From positions 35,567,022 to 35,631,021 of the forward strand of contig OY759261.1 of NCBI GenBank assembly GCA_963662155.1: 64,000 bases of DNA, given 5' to 3'. The notes beneath the pieces are model-generated. The model made no database searches and was not told where the DNA came from. It saw only the letters and a list, made by a program, of their open reading frames with translations. Below are positions 37,290 to 50,200 of this stretch, one piece after another (the first letter of the stretch is position 1; each line of letters opens with the position of its first letter). The position numbers were made by a program, and so were the translations under genes. This stretch comes from Lamellibrachia columna (Eukaryota > Annelida > Polychaeta > Sabellida > Siboglinidae).

Positions 37290-37600
37290 CCGTAATTCTA
37301 ATCTTCGTGGCGTACAGAGCAGTAGCGGAGTCGGTGACTGTAGACCGTGTCTGACGTATGCTTTCATTACAGTTAAATAATTGTACCCGTAATTGTAATC
37401 ATCGTTACGTAGACTAACAGCGGAGTTGGCGCCTGTACGCCTACACTGTGTCTAAGTAATTGTAATCACCGTTACGTAGACTAACAGCGGAGTTGGCGCC
37501 TGTTGGCCTACACTGTGTCTAACTAATTGTAATCACCGTTACGTAGACTAACAACGGAGTTGGCGCCTGTACGCCTACATTGTGTCTAAGTAATTATTAG
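37290..37600. repeat. Tandem repeat of about 67 bp, 3-4 copies
   Basis: GTTACGTAGACTAACAGCGG and AGTTGGCGCCTGT, then TACACTGTGTCTAA recur downstream of the transposase remnant; probably the subterminal region of that transposon. Confidence 0.85.
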
Positions 37601-37984
37601 TCCTTACGTTTGCTTTAATTGCAGTGAAATGCTATATAATTTTATTTCGCATCTTAGGTGCGCTTTTGAGAAGCATCTGGGGCACTTCGGGGACAGATGC
37701 TCTTTTCTTTCTTTCTCTAATATCATTTCTATTTTTCATATTATCAGTTGATATGCATACACATTGTTTAATTAGTATACCCGCGTTGATAAATAAAAGC
37801 AAACCGTATTTTTCAAAAGCATGTTCAAAATTAATGACAAAAAACGAAGTGCTCGTTAGGAACTTTCCCCTGCTCAAGGCCGCATCAGCTCAAAGAATCA
37901 GATCTAATAACAGGAGGAGAAATGATGTGGGTTGAAATTTCAATAATATACAATAGAACACTTTGTGTACGAGGTTTTATCGTC

Positions 37985-39050
37985 CACAAGTAAATAAAGC
38001 AGAGGGTTTAGAGGTTAATATATCTGCGGTATGCTTTAGTTCACGTAAATCTAGTGAAACTCAGTTAGTTGAATTGATACATGAGCTACATCAAAATACT
38101 GAACAAGGAATTCAAACGTATGCTGTTGTGGTGGATTTCAGTAAGGCATTTGATAAGCTAGGTGTCTCAAAACAGGTTATTATACAAACTACAGCACTAT
38201 GGAATCATCAGAATTAATCTAAAATTGATTGAAGACTTTTTAACAGACCTAAAACAGATCGAGAGTAGACGGTCAATCATCTAAATAATCTCCAGTAACA
38301 TCAGGGGTGCCACAAGAAAGAAAATTGGGCCGAATATAGAGGTACTCGGCCAAATTATCTTTTTTGTTTACACAAATGACCTCACTGATAATGTAACATC
38401 AAATGTGCAACTTTGTGCAGATGATACTATCATTTATAAAAAAAATACAAACCTGAAATAACATTAATCAACCACAAGATGGTTTAATTAAATTTATTGC
38501 ATGATAAAAAGAATGGCACATGGAATTCCATCCAAGTGTTACATTCAGAAGAAATACTAAACCTATAGATTTCCATTATTTACAGAGAGGACAACAACTG
38601 TAGAAACATCACAGCCAAGGCAAATCACACACTAGGATTCATCAAACGTTATCTTATCACAACAACTCTAGAGACAAGGAGGTTTAGAGGTGATCAGATT
38701 GAAGTTTTCGAGATATTGAATAGGTACGAAAATATTGATAGAAATATGTTTTTCTCACTCAAGAAGGATAGCAGAACTAGAGGACATGAGGTAAAATTAG
38801 TAAAGGATCAGTGTAGATTGGATATGAGGAAGCACTCTTTCTCACAGAGGACAATAAATGAATAGAACACAGTGTCTACGGATTGTATAACTGCTAGCAG
38901 CGTGAATATATTTAAAAACAAGGTTGACACATATCTCATGAGGGCGGGTTATAAGTAAATGAACAATGTTGGACTCTCGATAAGCCAATGGCTTCCATGT
39001 CCACTTGCCATCTGGGCCTTTGGCTTGGATGGCAAATCTTGTTAAATTTT
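37985..39050 (+). pseudogene. CR1-like LINE, decayed RT with intact-looking 3' tail
   Basis: Broken frames give SRKSSETQLVELIHELHQNT, then VVVDFSKAFDKL, DFLTDLKQIESRR, FFVYTNDLTDNVTSN, VQLCADDTIIY (catalytic CADD in place of FADD) and the C-terminal [37 protein letters not shown] and NIFKNKVDTYLMRAGYK, with TAA at 38956-38958. The RT has lost most of its central part and several stops and shifts occur. After the stop come CTCGATAAGCCAATGGCTTC, CCACTTGCCATCTGGGCC and TTGGATGGCAAATCTTGTTA. This 3' tail is the source of the short dispersed repeats described elsewhere in the window. Confidence 0.85.
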
Positions 39051-39600
39051 TTTAAACATCAAAAAACAGGCATGCATCTAGGCGTACTATTTTGGTACTA
39101 GCTTTGGCCTAGTAAGATCACAGGTCGCTTGCTGCTCCTCGGTCTGGACGCTCATATCAACAGTAGTATTTATAAAATTTATATGAAACAGAGGAGATCT
39201 GCAAGGTGGGTTCTGGGACAGTAGCACAACACTTCGAGCGTGACAGACATCAACTCTAATACGCCACACTGCAACAACGGCGCATTAACTCCACAGTAAT
39301 ATTAAAGTATAAGATAGATATGTATATTGTATATAAACAAATTAAGTATTACCTCTCGATCTCCAGTAACTCACACTTCCAGATATATATATTATATTAT
39401 ATTATACACACCCTTTTAGCTATAATCAACGATGTAGACATGCTAAAACCAATTCATGCAAGATGTCATTCATTCCCAGAATTATATTATAGTGTCTGTA
39501 GTAAACTGGAATAATCTTCCCAGAGGTGGTGCATGCCCCACTCTGGAGACATATAGGTATCGACTGGCGGGTCTCCCAATTCTGCATTGAAATAAACATT
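39051..39600 (+). pseudogene. C-terminal remnant of another LINE ORF2
   Basis: Fragments in different frames: YMKQRRSARWVLGQ and HNTSSVTDI near 39180-39250, LQQRRINSTVILKYKIDM near 39270, and VVNWNNLPRGGACPTLETYR with YRLAGLPILH ending at about 39587. This is the typical order downstream of the RT in jockey/CR1-like elements (QRRAARWV, HNTSSVTDML, LQQRR, FFPRT..WNNLP). Several stops and frameshifts. Confidence 0.7.
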
Positions 39601-41231
39601 TCCCCGCTTTACACCTTATGTCTTTACATCTTATGTAGCAGTATTTACACCTTATGTAACAGTCTTCGGTTAGGTGAGGTTAACATAGTATTTGAGGTTA
39701 ACATATAGCACTTAAAAAAATAATACAAGAAATTGTTGTTAAAGAAATATTAATTATAGCATAGGAATATAAATGTGATTCTATTAATGTAACTACTAGT
39801 AATGCATGTGAGTAATATGTGCATGTGTGATTGAATAGTATAATTAATTGTGTATAATATGTAGTAATCATCCAGTAATGACTTTATGATGATAACAAAC
39901 AAGACTAGAGTATTATGGAATTGTGAAATATATGTAATGTAGGTATATTTAATTATATCATGCTCGTTTTTTGCTTAGAATTGTATGTGGTGATATGAAA
40001 TGGGAAAGCATTTCCCCATTTTCACTTGAATATATATAATTATACTATGTACTATTATTGTATCATTCTTGTAGTGGTGGAAATAAATTCAATTCGATTA
40101 AAAAAGAAGACGGTCTGAACTGAAGCTGAATAGTAGAATTTGCTAGTACGTCGCCACCTAGCGGAGTCCAGTTGAGACAGTGGATTGGTTCGTGAGTTTT
40201 TGTTTAAGAAGTGTATGAAACATTGCGTTATACAGGACTAAAATTAACAAAACGTTGCAACAACATGATTTGTTGATGTAAGGTGTGCTATAATTATTGT
40301 TAAAGTTAAGTCTAAGTAAGATATTTTCAATCCACCAAACTAGGACGCTAGTCGCCTTTGCTTTGGCCTGGCCTTCCTGTAACTTCTGAAATTATCGCCC
40401 ATTGGAAATGCCGCCAAGTAAATTACGTGAACAGTTTAGCACCGATTGATTTTGTTCGATGTAAAAATCTGAATGACGCCTTAAATATCACATAATAAAA
40501 TCTTCTCGTGGATTGTCAACTGATTTTACATATCCTGATCACAAATCCGTCACAATCACAATGTCAATGCAATGCCAATGCCACTGCACTGGCAATGCCT
40601 TGCCCAGGGCCAGGGCCAGGCGAGGCCTCCCCAGCCCAGGGGCCAAGCCAAGCCCAATGCAACGGTCAGCTAGCTTAGGCTAAGGCCTAGCCTAAACTGT
40701 AAAGTAAACACCGTCCACAACCATCTACAAACGTGTACTAAAGCAAAACATCGCTAAAAGTCACATAACTCATAAGGTGTAATGCGAAATTATTAAACCT
40801 ATAAATGTCTGACTATGGCTATGCCTATGCCTATGCTATGCGGCTAGATAATGAACTGTCAAAGAGGTAAACATGGTAACATTCATTATCCAGTGAACGA
40901 TCATTTTATATGACGTTATAGTTACATACCTAGCTGAGCAGAGCAGTAACAATGGTTAGTGATTGGATAATCAATGGTAGCCGATTAATCAGTGTACGTT
41001 GTCATTCTTGTCAACGTGAGTGTACTCAGTAGTCACAATTTGCAGAAAGTAATTTGCAGTATATCAATCAAAACTTCTTCCCCAGATCTTCCAGTATACA
41101 TAATCTCATGTGCTCTGGTGACATCTAAAGAAGTAAATCTCCCATTCCATAATATGTATACTTCTGTGGTGGCACATCTGTAAAAGTATTAGTGATTTTT
41201 TCACTGAAATTTAACATGTCAACTTTTTGTT
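39601..41231. other. No gene recognised; low-complexity and possible upstream region of GTDC1
   Basis: Contains AT-rich stretches and, at about 40560-40690, a patch of degenerate CCAATGC/GGCCAGG/GCCTAG repeats of higher GC content. A promoter for GTDC1 could be here, but no core element was recognised. Confidence 0.4.
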
Positions 41232-41471
41232 ATGGCTAATAGTAACTTACTTCCAAAAAAGTACGGCGTATGCTGTAAACTTGTTAAGTTACGGAGGTAT
41301 GCGCAACTTTTGGATGAAAACCTCTCACTCAAAGTTGCACAGCAGTTGACATGTAACGTGAAAATGTGGTTGAATTCTTGTAAGATGGCACCCGCAAATA
41401 TGCTGCAAAGCAAGTTTTGTGAGGGTGACCATGCAAAAACTGCTTCAAAGTCACATGTTCAGTGTCACTAG
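41232..41471 (+). CDS. Hypothetical 79-codon ORF ending in the hAT target site
   Basis: The frame starts MANSNLLPKKYGVCCKLVKL and contains RRYAQLLDENLSLKVAQQLT and KMAPANMLQSKFCEGDHAK, a balanced composition. Its stop TAG lies inside the 8-bp target site of the adjacent MITE. No family was recognised; it may itself be a remnant of a transposable element. Confidence 0.3.
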   Translation: MANSNLLPKKYGVCCKLVKLRRYAQLLDENLSLKVAQQLTCNVKMWLNSCKMAPANMLQSKFCEGDHAKTASKSHVQCH

Positions 41472-41474
41472 GAC

Positions 41475-42179
41475 CAGGGTTGAAAAAAAGAATTTTTTTT
41501 ATTTAAATCGGATTTTTTATTTTATTTATTTATTTATTTTTTAATCTGGCATGTAGATGTTTAAATTTGTAAACTCTTTCAAACGTGTTCTATTCAAATC
41601 GATTTGTGTTCTTGTCTTAACAGAGGGTACATGATTTTTGCTTATATAAATACATTAGACAATGTCCACAAGGCCTCACCCCCTGTAGTTGCATAATCTG
41701 TCTTGGAAAGAAAGCATGCTCTGTGTCTGTGGATGTAGCAGTGGTAATTATTGTTTGCCTATAGGGTGGATTAGCACCTGTCTAAGGCTCTGTGTACTCT
41801 AAAGGTCTCTAACCAGAATACAAACTGGTACAGTATTAAACAACTGAGTCAACATACTAAGTGGACTTTAACTTGAAAAGATACTTCCTCTGGAAGACAA
41901 GTTTGTGTGGCTTCACTGCAATCAGAACGGGAATAGCTCAAACATACACAATGTCATAAAATATTTCACTATCAGGCTATCTGGTGTCAATACAGCTACA
42001 CAAGTGTGCGCACTTTGTGTTTTGTGTTAAAAAACATACAAAACTTTGTTGGTCTCGATGCTTGTAAATAATTATTTGTGTTAAATTCATATAAATCAGC
42101 GATTAAAAAAAAGTAAAAAAATCATAAATCAATGATTTTTTGGAGTGATTTAAATCATGATTTAAATCAAACAACCCTG
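41475..42179. mobile_element. hAT-type MITE, complete, with 8-bp target-site duplication
   Basis: The element begins CAGGGTTG (41475-41482) and ends with its inverted complement CAACCCTG (42172-42179). It is flanked on both sides by ACTAGGAC (41467-41474 and 42180-42187). An 8-bp duplication and a CAGGG terminus are hallmarks of the hAT superfamily. Next to the termini are ATTTAAATC motifs (right end: TTTAAATCATGATTTAAATC). The 705-bp interior has no transposase, so it is non-autonomous. Partial copies of the right end occur at 5353 and 63904. Confidence 0.9.
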
Positions 42180-42210
42180 ACTAGGACACACAGCAAAAAA
42201 CTATGCAGCA

Positions 42211-42375
42211 TTTAAAACTCCATCCTTGAGACCTCAACTGATTTATTCTATCTCGAATCTGGTTCGTAGATGTCCAAATGTGTTGTGTGTGAATAGTTTA
42301 AATAACATCCGCAGTTGATTGAATACATTTTATTTTTGTAAATCATCGAAAGAATTAACTTTAAGTTAAACAAAT
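42211..42375. mobile_element. Dispersed TIR repeat (copy 1, left part)
   Basis: TTTAAAACTCCATCCTTGAG followed by TCTGGTTCGTAGATGTCCAA and TGTGTGAATAGTTTAAATAA match the copies at 42871 and 54603. The right half is not visible. Confidence 0.6.
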
Positions 42376-42556
42376 TTGTGACTTCAGCGTTTCCATTTTC
42401 ACTTCAGTTATTGTTTGACGAAACTTTCAATAACTTAATAGCTACTGGACTACTGGACCGATCAGCGGCACAATACATCCTGACCATTATTTATGGGCCT
42501 GGGGCTGACGGACCAGCACTGTCCAGCAAACCAAATTTAATTGTATCTTTTCCAGG

Positions 42557-42641
42557 TCCTTCACTGATGATAGGCTTTCCTGTGTTCTGTGAGGTCTGGG
42601 ACCACACATACAATGGGAAGGTCCCTGCTGACGTCAGAAGG
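42557..42641 (+). other. Possible 5' untranslated exon of GTDC1
   Basis: A good acceptor (GTATCTTTTCCAG) and donor (GTCAGAAG|GTGAAA) frame 85 bases. The longer open frame around it (42378-42644) has no homology I recognise. Splicing to the acceptor-like TTGTGAATAG at 43234 would place a stop before the GTDC1 ATG, so it could only be untranslated. Confidence 0.25.
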
Positions 42642-42870
42642 TGAAACATTATTCAATGTTTTGACGATATAAACTGTATGAAAACAAAACAGTTACAATT
42701 TTTACCCATGCACATCAAGTTGTCACCTACCTGTTGTTTGTGTATTAATATGAGTTATGCAACAGTATCAGTGCTTTTATGATTGAATCACTTTCAAAAT
42801 TGAAGATTTATTGGTCAGTCTGTTCTTAGATTTATATAATTATATATATATATATAAATTATAACATGCT

Positions 42871-43203
42871 GGTTTTAAGAAATCCGAATTCGTAGATGTC
42901 CAAATATGTAGTGTGTGAATAGTTTAAATAATACATGAAGTTGATTTAATTAAAAAGTACATATTTTGTTCATATTATCAAAAGAATTGACTTCATTCAT
43001 TTGATAAGGCTAAAAAAAGCAGATATCCGTAACTGTAAACACTGTGGGTCAATGTCGATCATGGGCATGACTTCCATCCTCTTGCCGATCATATGACAGT
43101 TATGAAATTTCACCAAGGAAGAAATTTGTGAGTTTTCAACATTTGAAAAATGAATTTGAAATGGAATGAGCGAAAATATCGAACTGAGGAGGAACTTTTA
43201 AAT
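42871..43203. mobile_element. Dispersed TIR repeat (copy 2)
   Basis: Shares TCGTAGATGTCCAAATATGT and AGTGTGTGAATAGTTTAAAT with the other copies; right end GAACTGAGGAGGAACTTTTA is an approximate inverted form of the left end TAAAACTCCATCCTCA. Confidence 0.6.
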
Positions 43204-43247
43204 AATGCTAGTAATATGCTTGTGTTGTGAATAGGTGACAGGTGACA

Positions 43248-43447
43248 ATGACTGGTTGCCATGGGGACACGTCTGTGTTGTTGGTAGAACCGTTCTATGG
43301 TGGGTCCCACCGACAGCTCATTGACCTGTTATACGATGACATCCCAGCATGCACCAGGTTCACCCTGCCAGCAAAGAAGTGGCATTGGCGCGCGCGCACT
43401 GCTGCACTGCAGTTCTCTCAGACGATACCTCGCAGTGACTCTTACAG
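43248..43447 (+). CDS. GTDC1: GTDC1 exon 1
   Basis: ATG to donor CTTACAG|GTAACC, ends in phase 2. Encodes [20 protein letters not shown] and [19 protein letters not shown]. Confidence 0.93.
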
Positions 43448-46400
43448 GTAACCATGGCAATTGTTTGTTTTGCAGACTTTTTGGTAATTTAAGTTTTTTA
43501 AATGCTCACAGTTTTTAGTGGCTGGGTTTTCAGTAATTACATTTGCAACAGCCAAAAAGGTACATAAACATCAGACTTGGGTCAGCTACATTGGAATTGA
43601 AGCACTAATTAAAATTATAAGTGGTGTTTTTTTTTAGTTATTGGAATTTTTAATTACATATTGAACTTTTGTAACTAAAATGATTCGCTATGTTGACAAA
43701 TAATCAGTTGACTCTAATTTTATAACATGTTATGTATCATATTTTTTTATTATATACCATAATATGCAGAAATTAAATAAAGCTGCTCTAAAATTGATGT
43801 TATTTTTGGCCGTTGAGTCTGTCTGTGTTCAGTGTTCAATTGGTGTTTTTGTGGTGGTGTGTAATTTGAGTTGGAATTGATATGATGTAATTGACCATAA
43901 GTCTGACGAACAGAGCCAGTCTAATAATCTATTTTCAGTGTTGGTGACTGGAATCTGTGGGAATGTCACTTAGGAGTCTGGACTATTTTTCAATTAAACC
44001 AGTAATATGTTTTCCTTCTTTATTTTGAGGTTTTCCCCCAGTGACTGATGTTACCTGGGGTATCCACGGGATTATATAATCACCAAATAGTTCTTCCTGA
44101 TTACATTGTAGTAGTTTTGGTGAGCTCTTGATACAAAGTCTGATTGTTTTCTATCACAATAGCATGTTAGATAGCGTAATTTGTCTAATTTCATATAGCG
44201 TAAACTAAATCTTGTCTAACAAACTATATATTGTCAGATTAATCCACTGAGAAATGTAACTGAATTTGTACACGGTCCACATGCATATGTTTTCTCTTTT
44301 GCTAAATTTCATCCTTTGTTTGACTATCTAGGCTACTCTTCTGCAGTTCGGTGTTGAACTTGGCTGAGTTGGCTGCACTGCGTCCTGATCTGGGTCGACT
44401 GCGTAAAGTCGTCTACTTCCACGAGAACCAGCTCATGTATCCTGTCCGCAAGTCTCAGGACCGTGACTTCCAGTATGGCTACAACCAGGTGTTGACTTGG
44501 TAAGTACACCACTGTTTCCTAAACAAAGGTTTTGGGGCAACTAATCATTGCCATATGTCGCTGTTAAAAAGTCAAAACAATAGAAATCTAATTGGATTTT
44601 TACCATGTGGTTGGTTGGATACGAGTCTGTTAGATAAACTTCTCATACACAAAAATGAACTTTCCCTGTTTTGATTGTTCAACAACATATCTATCAAAGC
44701 AGTGAAAGTCCATTTTTGTATGTTAAAAGTTAGTTTATTAGACACATATCCAGCCAGCCGTGTGGTGCAGATCAAAATGGGCATCTAATGTTTTGACTCT
44801 TCTACAGCGATATGTAGTTTGTCCTGCTTATTTAGTAGACCATGTCATTAGATGTTGTATATAAAATGGTGTTGTGGTCGATCTTCGTTAACCAATGGTG
44901 CTATTGTTATCATCTGGTGGAACCACCTCTAGAAATGTGGATTTGTACTTTGTCCCACTTACTTATCAACCAATTGGATGTGTTGCTATGAAATCACTTG
45001 ATTTGACAAATCAATGTTTCAAATCACCAGTGCATGGAATATTTGCCATTAACTAACACAACATTTCAGATCCATGAAAACATGTGTTTGTATGATTGCT
45101 ACTTGTGCATATTGACCAAACATTGTTTTAAATATTTGGTGCAAAACTAAAATCTGGACTAATGTCCAGGTTGTCCAACAGGGGTTGATATGTGACAGAA
45201 TCACTGATTGCACAAGATTTGCCAAAATTGCCATCAGGGTTTTTGCGAACTAGCTTGTTTGTTTAACAAGATTGCCACCCAAGGCAAAATACCCAGACTG
45301 CAATTGGACAAGGAAGCAATTGCTTTTTGAGAGTGAAAAATGTTTCATCTATGTGTAACCTGCTCTTCTGAGATATTGTGGGTTGTTGTAGACTTGTAGT
45401 GCTGATGTGATGTCACAAGGGCACACATGAACTGTGTGCCATTGTAGGTTGTGGACAGTGTTTCTGGGGAAGATTTCAGTTTGTGGACTAGCAGAGATGA
45501 CACAGAGATGACACATAGGTGACACAGAGATGATACAGAGATGACACAGAGATAACACATGGGTCTAGAAGTGAAGCTCAAGCATATCCATTTTACCATT
45601 GTTCAATATTTCCGTATTGTTCATCATCCAAGACAGGATTTTGAAAAGTTTGAGTAAAGTGTACTAATTGATGGAAGACATTTATAGTAAACAGCCACAC
45701 TGGTTAGTATTAGGAAGACAGTGGTTATGCCTGTGGATATTGCACCCTCCCATTGGGGGTGTTTGGGTGCCTCCTCCATAACTAGTGAAATCTAGAGGTT
45801 GGCAAGTGCATTTTAAAGACCATTCTGGTTTTGTTATTAGCTGTTCTCGGACAAGTTTGGTGATGAAAATCTGGAAACAGCCAATGTAAGCGACAACACA
45901 GAAATACTACTTAAGAACTTGTTCAACTTTTTTTGTACACGGTCACTTTCCAGTCACTTTAGGGGATTGTAAAAACACCTGCACAGTTATAGCTTTAGGT
46001 TGGCTTCAGGGGTGTCTCCACCAGCATATCCGTCGATGTAGAAGGATTTACACTTTGAATACACTGCCTGTGCCCCTGTCAGTTGAACGCCATGCTTCAC
46101 AGAATACCGCCGTTGTGTGTACATTAATATTAGACCTACTTGCTTGTCAGCTAGGTGAAATGTAGGCAACAATTCATTATGAATTTGCTCTATACAACGT
46201 ATCTAATAATAAATACACTGCAAAATTACCATATGTGCAACCAAGTTGATATGACAGCACAATTTTTAATATGTTAATCTACTTTATGGGTAAGTTGACA
46301 GTCGATTTGGCACCCCTCTGACTCAGCGCCCGGGTGCGAGTTCACCCCCCCTGCCCTCGGGTCACTACGCCACTGCATTGTCATTCTTGTATGTTGGCAA

Positions 46401-46457
46401 ATAGTTAGAATAATGATGTTTCAAATGCATATAATTGCTATCTAATATATATATCAT

Positions 46458-46504
<47 letters not shown>

Positions 46505-47132
46505 TTTTTAGCCATAATCGTGTTAGTGTGTGTAGGTATGTGTGTTGTTGGTATATAGTTTGCAATGATGAAGTTCACCCCAAGTATATTTGGCTAACAT
46601 CGGGACAGTTTGCGCAGTTCTTCAATCTTCCATGCAACTTTCATGACGTCAAGGACACGTGCCTTGCTCAGTAGCTTAGCGCTTCTTTTCATAATATGTT
46701 CGGTAATGATCAGCTTCGAGGCTTTCAACTTGCACTTGCAGGAGAATGTTCTCTTGTGTTTCGTAGTTGGTGAACTTAATAATATTTGTGGCGTGGCTTA
46801 CGAGTTGTTTCATTACAGACCATGGTCAGTGCACATAAAATATCCTGGACAACCTGCGTAACTTTTTTAATCAATTATAAATTAAGCAAAAGACACTTAA
46901 CAAAAATACTTATGTAAATAGCTTCATCATGGTGTGTTTTATTGAATTGACATTTACAAGTTCATTTAGGTAAGGTGATAAATTGTCAGCACACATGTTA
47001 AATGGATCAACTGTCAGCACAAATATTAAATGGATCAACTGCGTTTGTCCACTTTTTTAGACAATATTTTTTATACATATATATACACGGGGGAGTATAT
47101 ATATATATATATATATATATATACCCGGGGGA

Positions 47133-47193
<61 letters not shown>

Positions 47194-47217
47194 AGGGAGT
47201 ATATATATACAGGGGGA

Positions 47218-47272
<55 letters not shown>

Positions 47273-50200
47273 TCGTAACACAATACAAAAGACAGAAAAA
47301 ATTTCATTGTATCAGTATCATGCATGCATACGTACATTCATTCATTCATACATACATACATACACATATACATGCATACATACATACCTGTTTTCATTTC
47401 AGTCTTGTGGCAGACATTGTGATCTTCAACTCTTGCTTCAACATGACCTCATTTCTGGACAACATTGCCAGCTTCATGAAGCTGATCCCTGACCATCGAC
47501 CACGTGGCTTGGCTGACCAGATCCGGCCAAAATGCCGCGTTGTACACTTCCCAATTCAGTTTCCCGACTGGTGCAGGGATGATGTGCCGAGGACTAAGCC
47601 GACTTGTTTGACGCACATGAGACAGTCTAATGGTGAGAAATTACTGTACTTATACTTGTTGTCTTTCTTTACTTAAATTTTAATGTTATTCTAAAATGTG
47701 TGCATTTGCATGCATGTGTGCTACTATTTTCATTGGAAATAATACATTTACCGTATTCGAACAAATAAGTGTACAGTATGCTACAAAATTAGCCATGGAA
47801 CAATGTCAAATAATCTGTTCTTAGCATACACCAAAATTATTTCTCTAGGCAATAAGGTAACTGTTTAACACTAGATGTTGACAATTTTCAGTTGTTCCAC
47901 ACTAGTCAAATTACAATGATTATGGATCCTACTGATAAAAAAGGGGTGTATATTAATTAGGGCATATACGCTTAATAGTTCGAACACAGTAATTGAAAAA
48001 AAATATTATAATTTTGCCACAATCATGTTAGTGTGTGTAGGTATGTGGTATATGATGGTTACAGTCATGTTAGTGTACGTAGGTTTGTGTATAGTATGTT
48101 ACGGTTACAGCAATGTTAGTGTACATAGGTATGTGTGGTATGTGATAGTTACAGCCATGTTAGTGTGTGTAGGTATGTGTGGTATGTGATGGTTACAGCC
48201 ATGTTAGTGTATGTAGGTCTGTGTGGTATGTGATGGTTACAGTCATGTTAGTGTATGTAGGTCTGTGTGGTATGTGATGGTGACAGTCATGTTAATGTAT
48301 GTAGGTCTGTCTGGTATGTGATGGTTACAGCCATGTTAGTGTATGTAGGTCTGTGTGGTATGTGATGGTTACAGTCATGTTAGTGTATGTTAATACTACA
48401 CATGTCAGTTAACCATGTTAGTGTATGTAGGTCTGTGTGGTATGTGATGGTGACAGTCATGTTAATGTATGTAGGTCTGTCTGGTATGTGATGGTTACAG
48501 CCATGTTAGTGTATGTAGGTCTGTATGGTATGTGATGGTTACAGCCATGTTAGTGTATGTAGGTCTGTATGGTATATGATGGTTACAGTCATGTTAGTGT
48601 GTGTAGGTCTGTATGGTATGTGATGGTTACAGTCATGTTAGTGTATGTAGGTTTGTATGGTATGTGATGGTTACAGTCATGTTAGTGTGTGTAGGTCTGT
48701 ATGGTATGTGATGGTTACAGTCATGTTAGTGTATGTAGGTTTGTATGGTATGTGATGGTTACAGTCATGTTAGTGTATGTAGGTCTGTGGTATGTGATGG
48801 TTACAGTCATGTTAGTGTATGTAGGTTTGTATGGTATGTGATGGTTACAGCCATGTTTGTGTGTGTAGGTCTGTGTGGTATGTGATGCTTACAGCCATGT
48901 TAGTGTATGTAGGTCTGTGTGGTATGTGATGGTTACAGTCATGTTAGTGTATGTAGGTCTGTATAGTATGTGATAGTTACAGCCATGTTAGTGTATGTAG
49001 GTCTGTATGGTATGTGATGGTTACAGCCATGTTTGTGTATGTAGGTCTGTGTGGTATGTGATGGTTACAGCCATGTTAGTGTATGTAGGTCTGTATGGTA
49101 TGTGATGGTTACAGCCATGTTAGTGTATGTAGGTCTGTGTGGTATGTGATGGTTACAGCCATGTTAGTGTATGTAGGTCTGTATGGTATGTGATGGTTAC
49201 AGCCATGTTAGTGTATGTTAATACTACACATGTCAGTTAACAGGACAGTATGTGACAGTAACGACGGAGATACTTCCAGTGAGACACAGCGCAATAAAGA
49301 ATCGCTGCAACAACTCCACCTGGTGGAGGGTTCTGAGATTACAGATTCGGCCACGCGACCCTTACACATAGTATGGCCGCACAGATGGTAAGCTGTGATA
49401 TCTAATGGTTCATTTACTAGATACGTAGAACATATGGAAGGGGAACGGTTAACGAAGAGAGAGAGAATGTGCTCGGAGTTGAGGGTAGAAGGAGAAGAGG
49501 AAGACCGCGACTAAGATGGGAGGACTGTGTGAAGGGCGATTTGGCAGGATTCGGAGGGGATATCCTATAACATAGAAATCCTTGATCAAAAGGCACAATA
49601 CTGTATGGAATGTCTCCATTGCCTGTAACACCATCAAATTTCAGAAGATTCTACAGATAAACCGTAAGATTTAACAACAAGATTGAACAAAATTGCCATC
49701 CAAGGCAAAGGCCCAGATGGCAAGTGGACAAGGAAGCCATTGGCTTATCGAGATTATGCCATCTCCGATACAATGGGCTTTTAATTTAAATAGTAATCTT
49801 GTGGCCCTTTATCAAAAGCTTTCTAAAAATCAATGTACCGGGTATATATTATATCTACTGATAATCCCTCGTCTATCCACTTAGTGATGACTGACTTCCC
49901 CCATTGGCCTACAGTGAGCAAACCTGTCTCCATGTGACACTTTGCAGCACTGTTCTCTTCTTGTGTGCAGTAGTGGTAATGCACAGCTGGTATGTCTTTC
50001 TGTGTCCACTCGTACAGATGCCGAGGTGTCATTATTTGTTCATCGTATGTCCTCTGAAGGCTGGCTCGTGCAGTAAGGTGTTTTACTGTCCCTCCAACTC
50101 CCTCACAGACTCCCTTCCCAGGCCATGTTGCTGAGAAATGTCATTCAGCTGGTGCCTGAACAGAAGGATTTTGTTCAATTTAAACAGAATAAAAAAGAAG

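Noticed and set aside
42378..42644. 88-codon plus-strand frame upstream of GTDC1 as an N-terminal extension
   Set aside because: Joining it to GTDC1 exon 1 would meet the in-frame TGA at 43236, so it cannot extend the protein.
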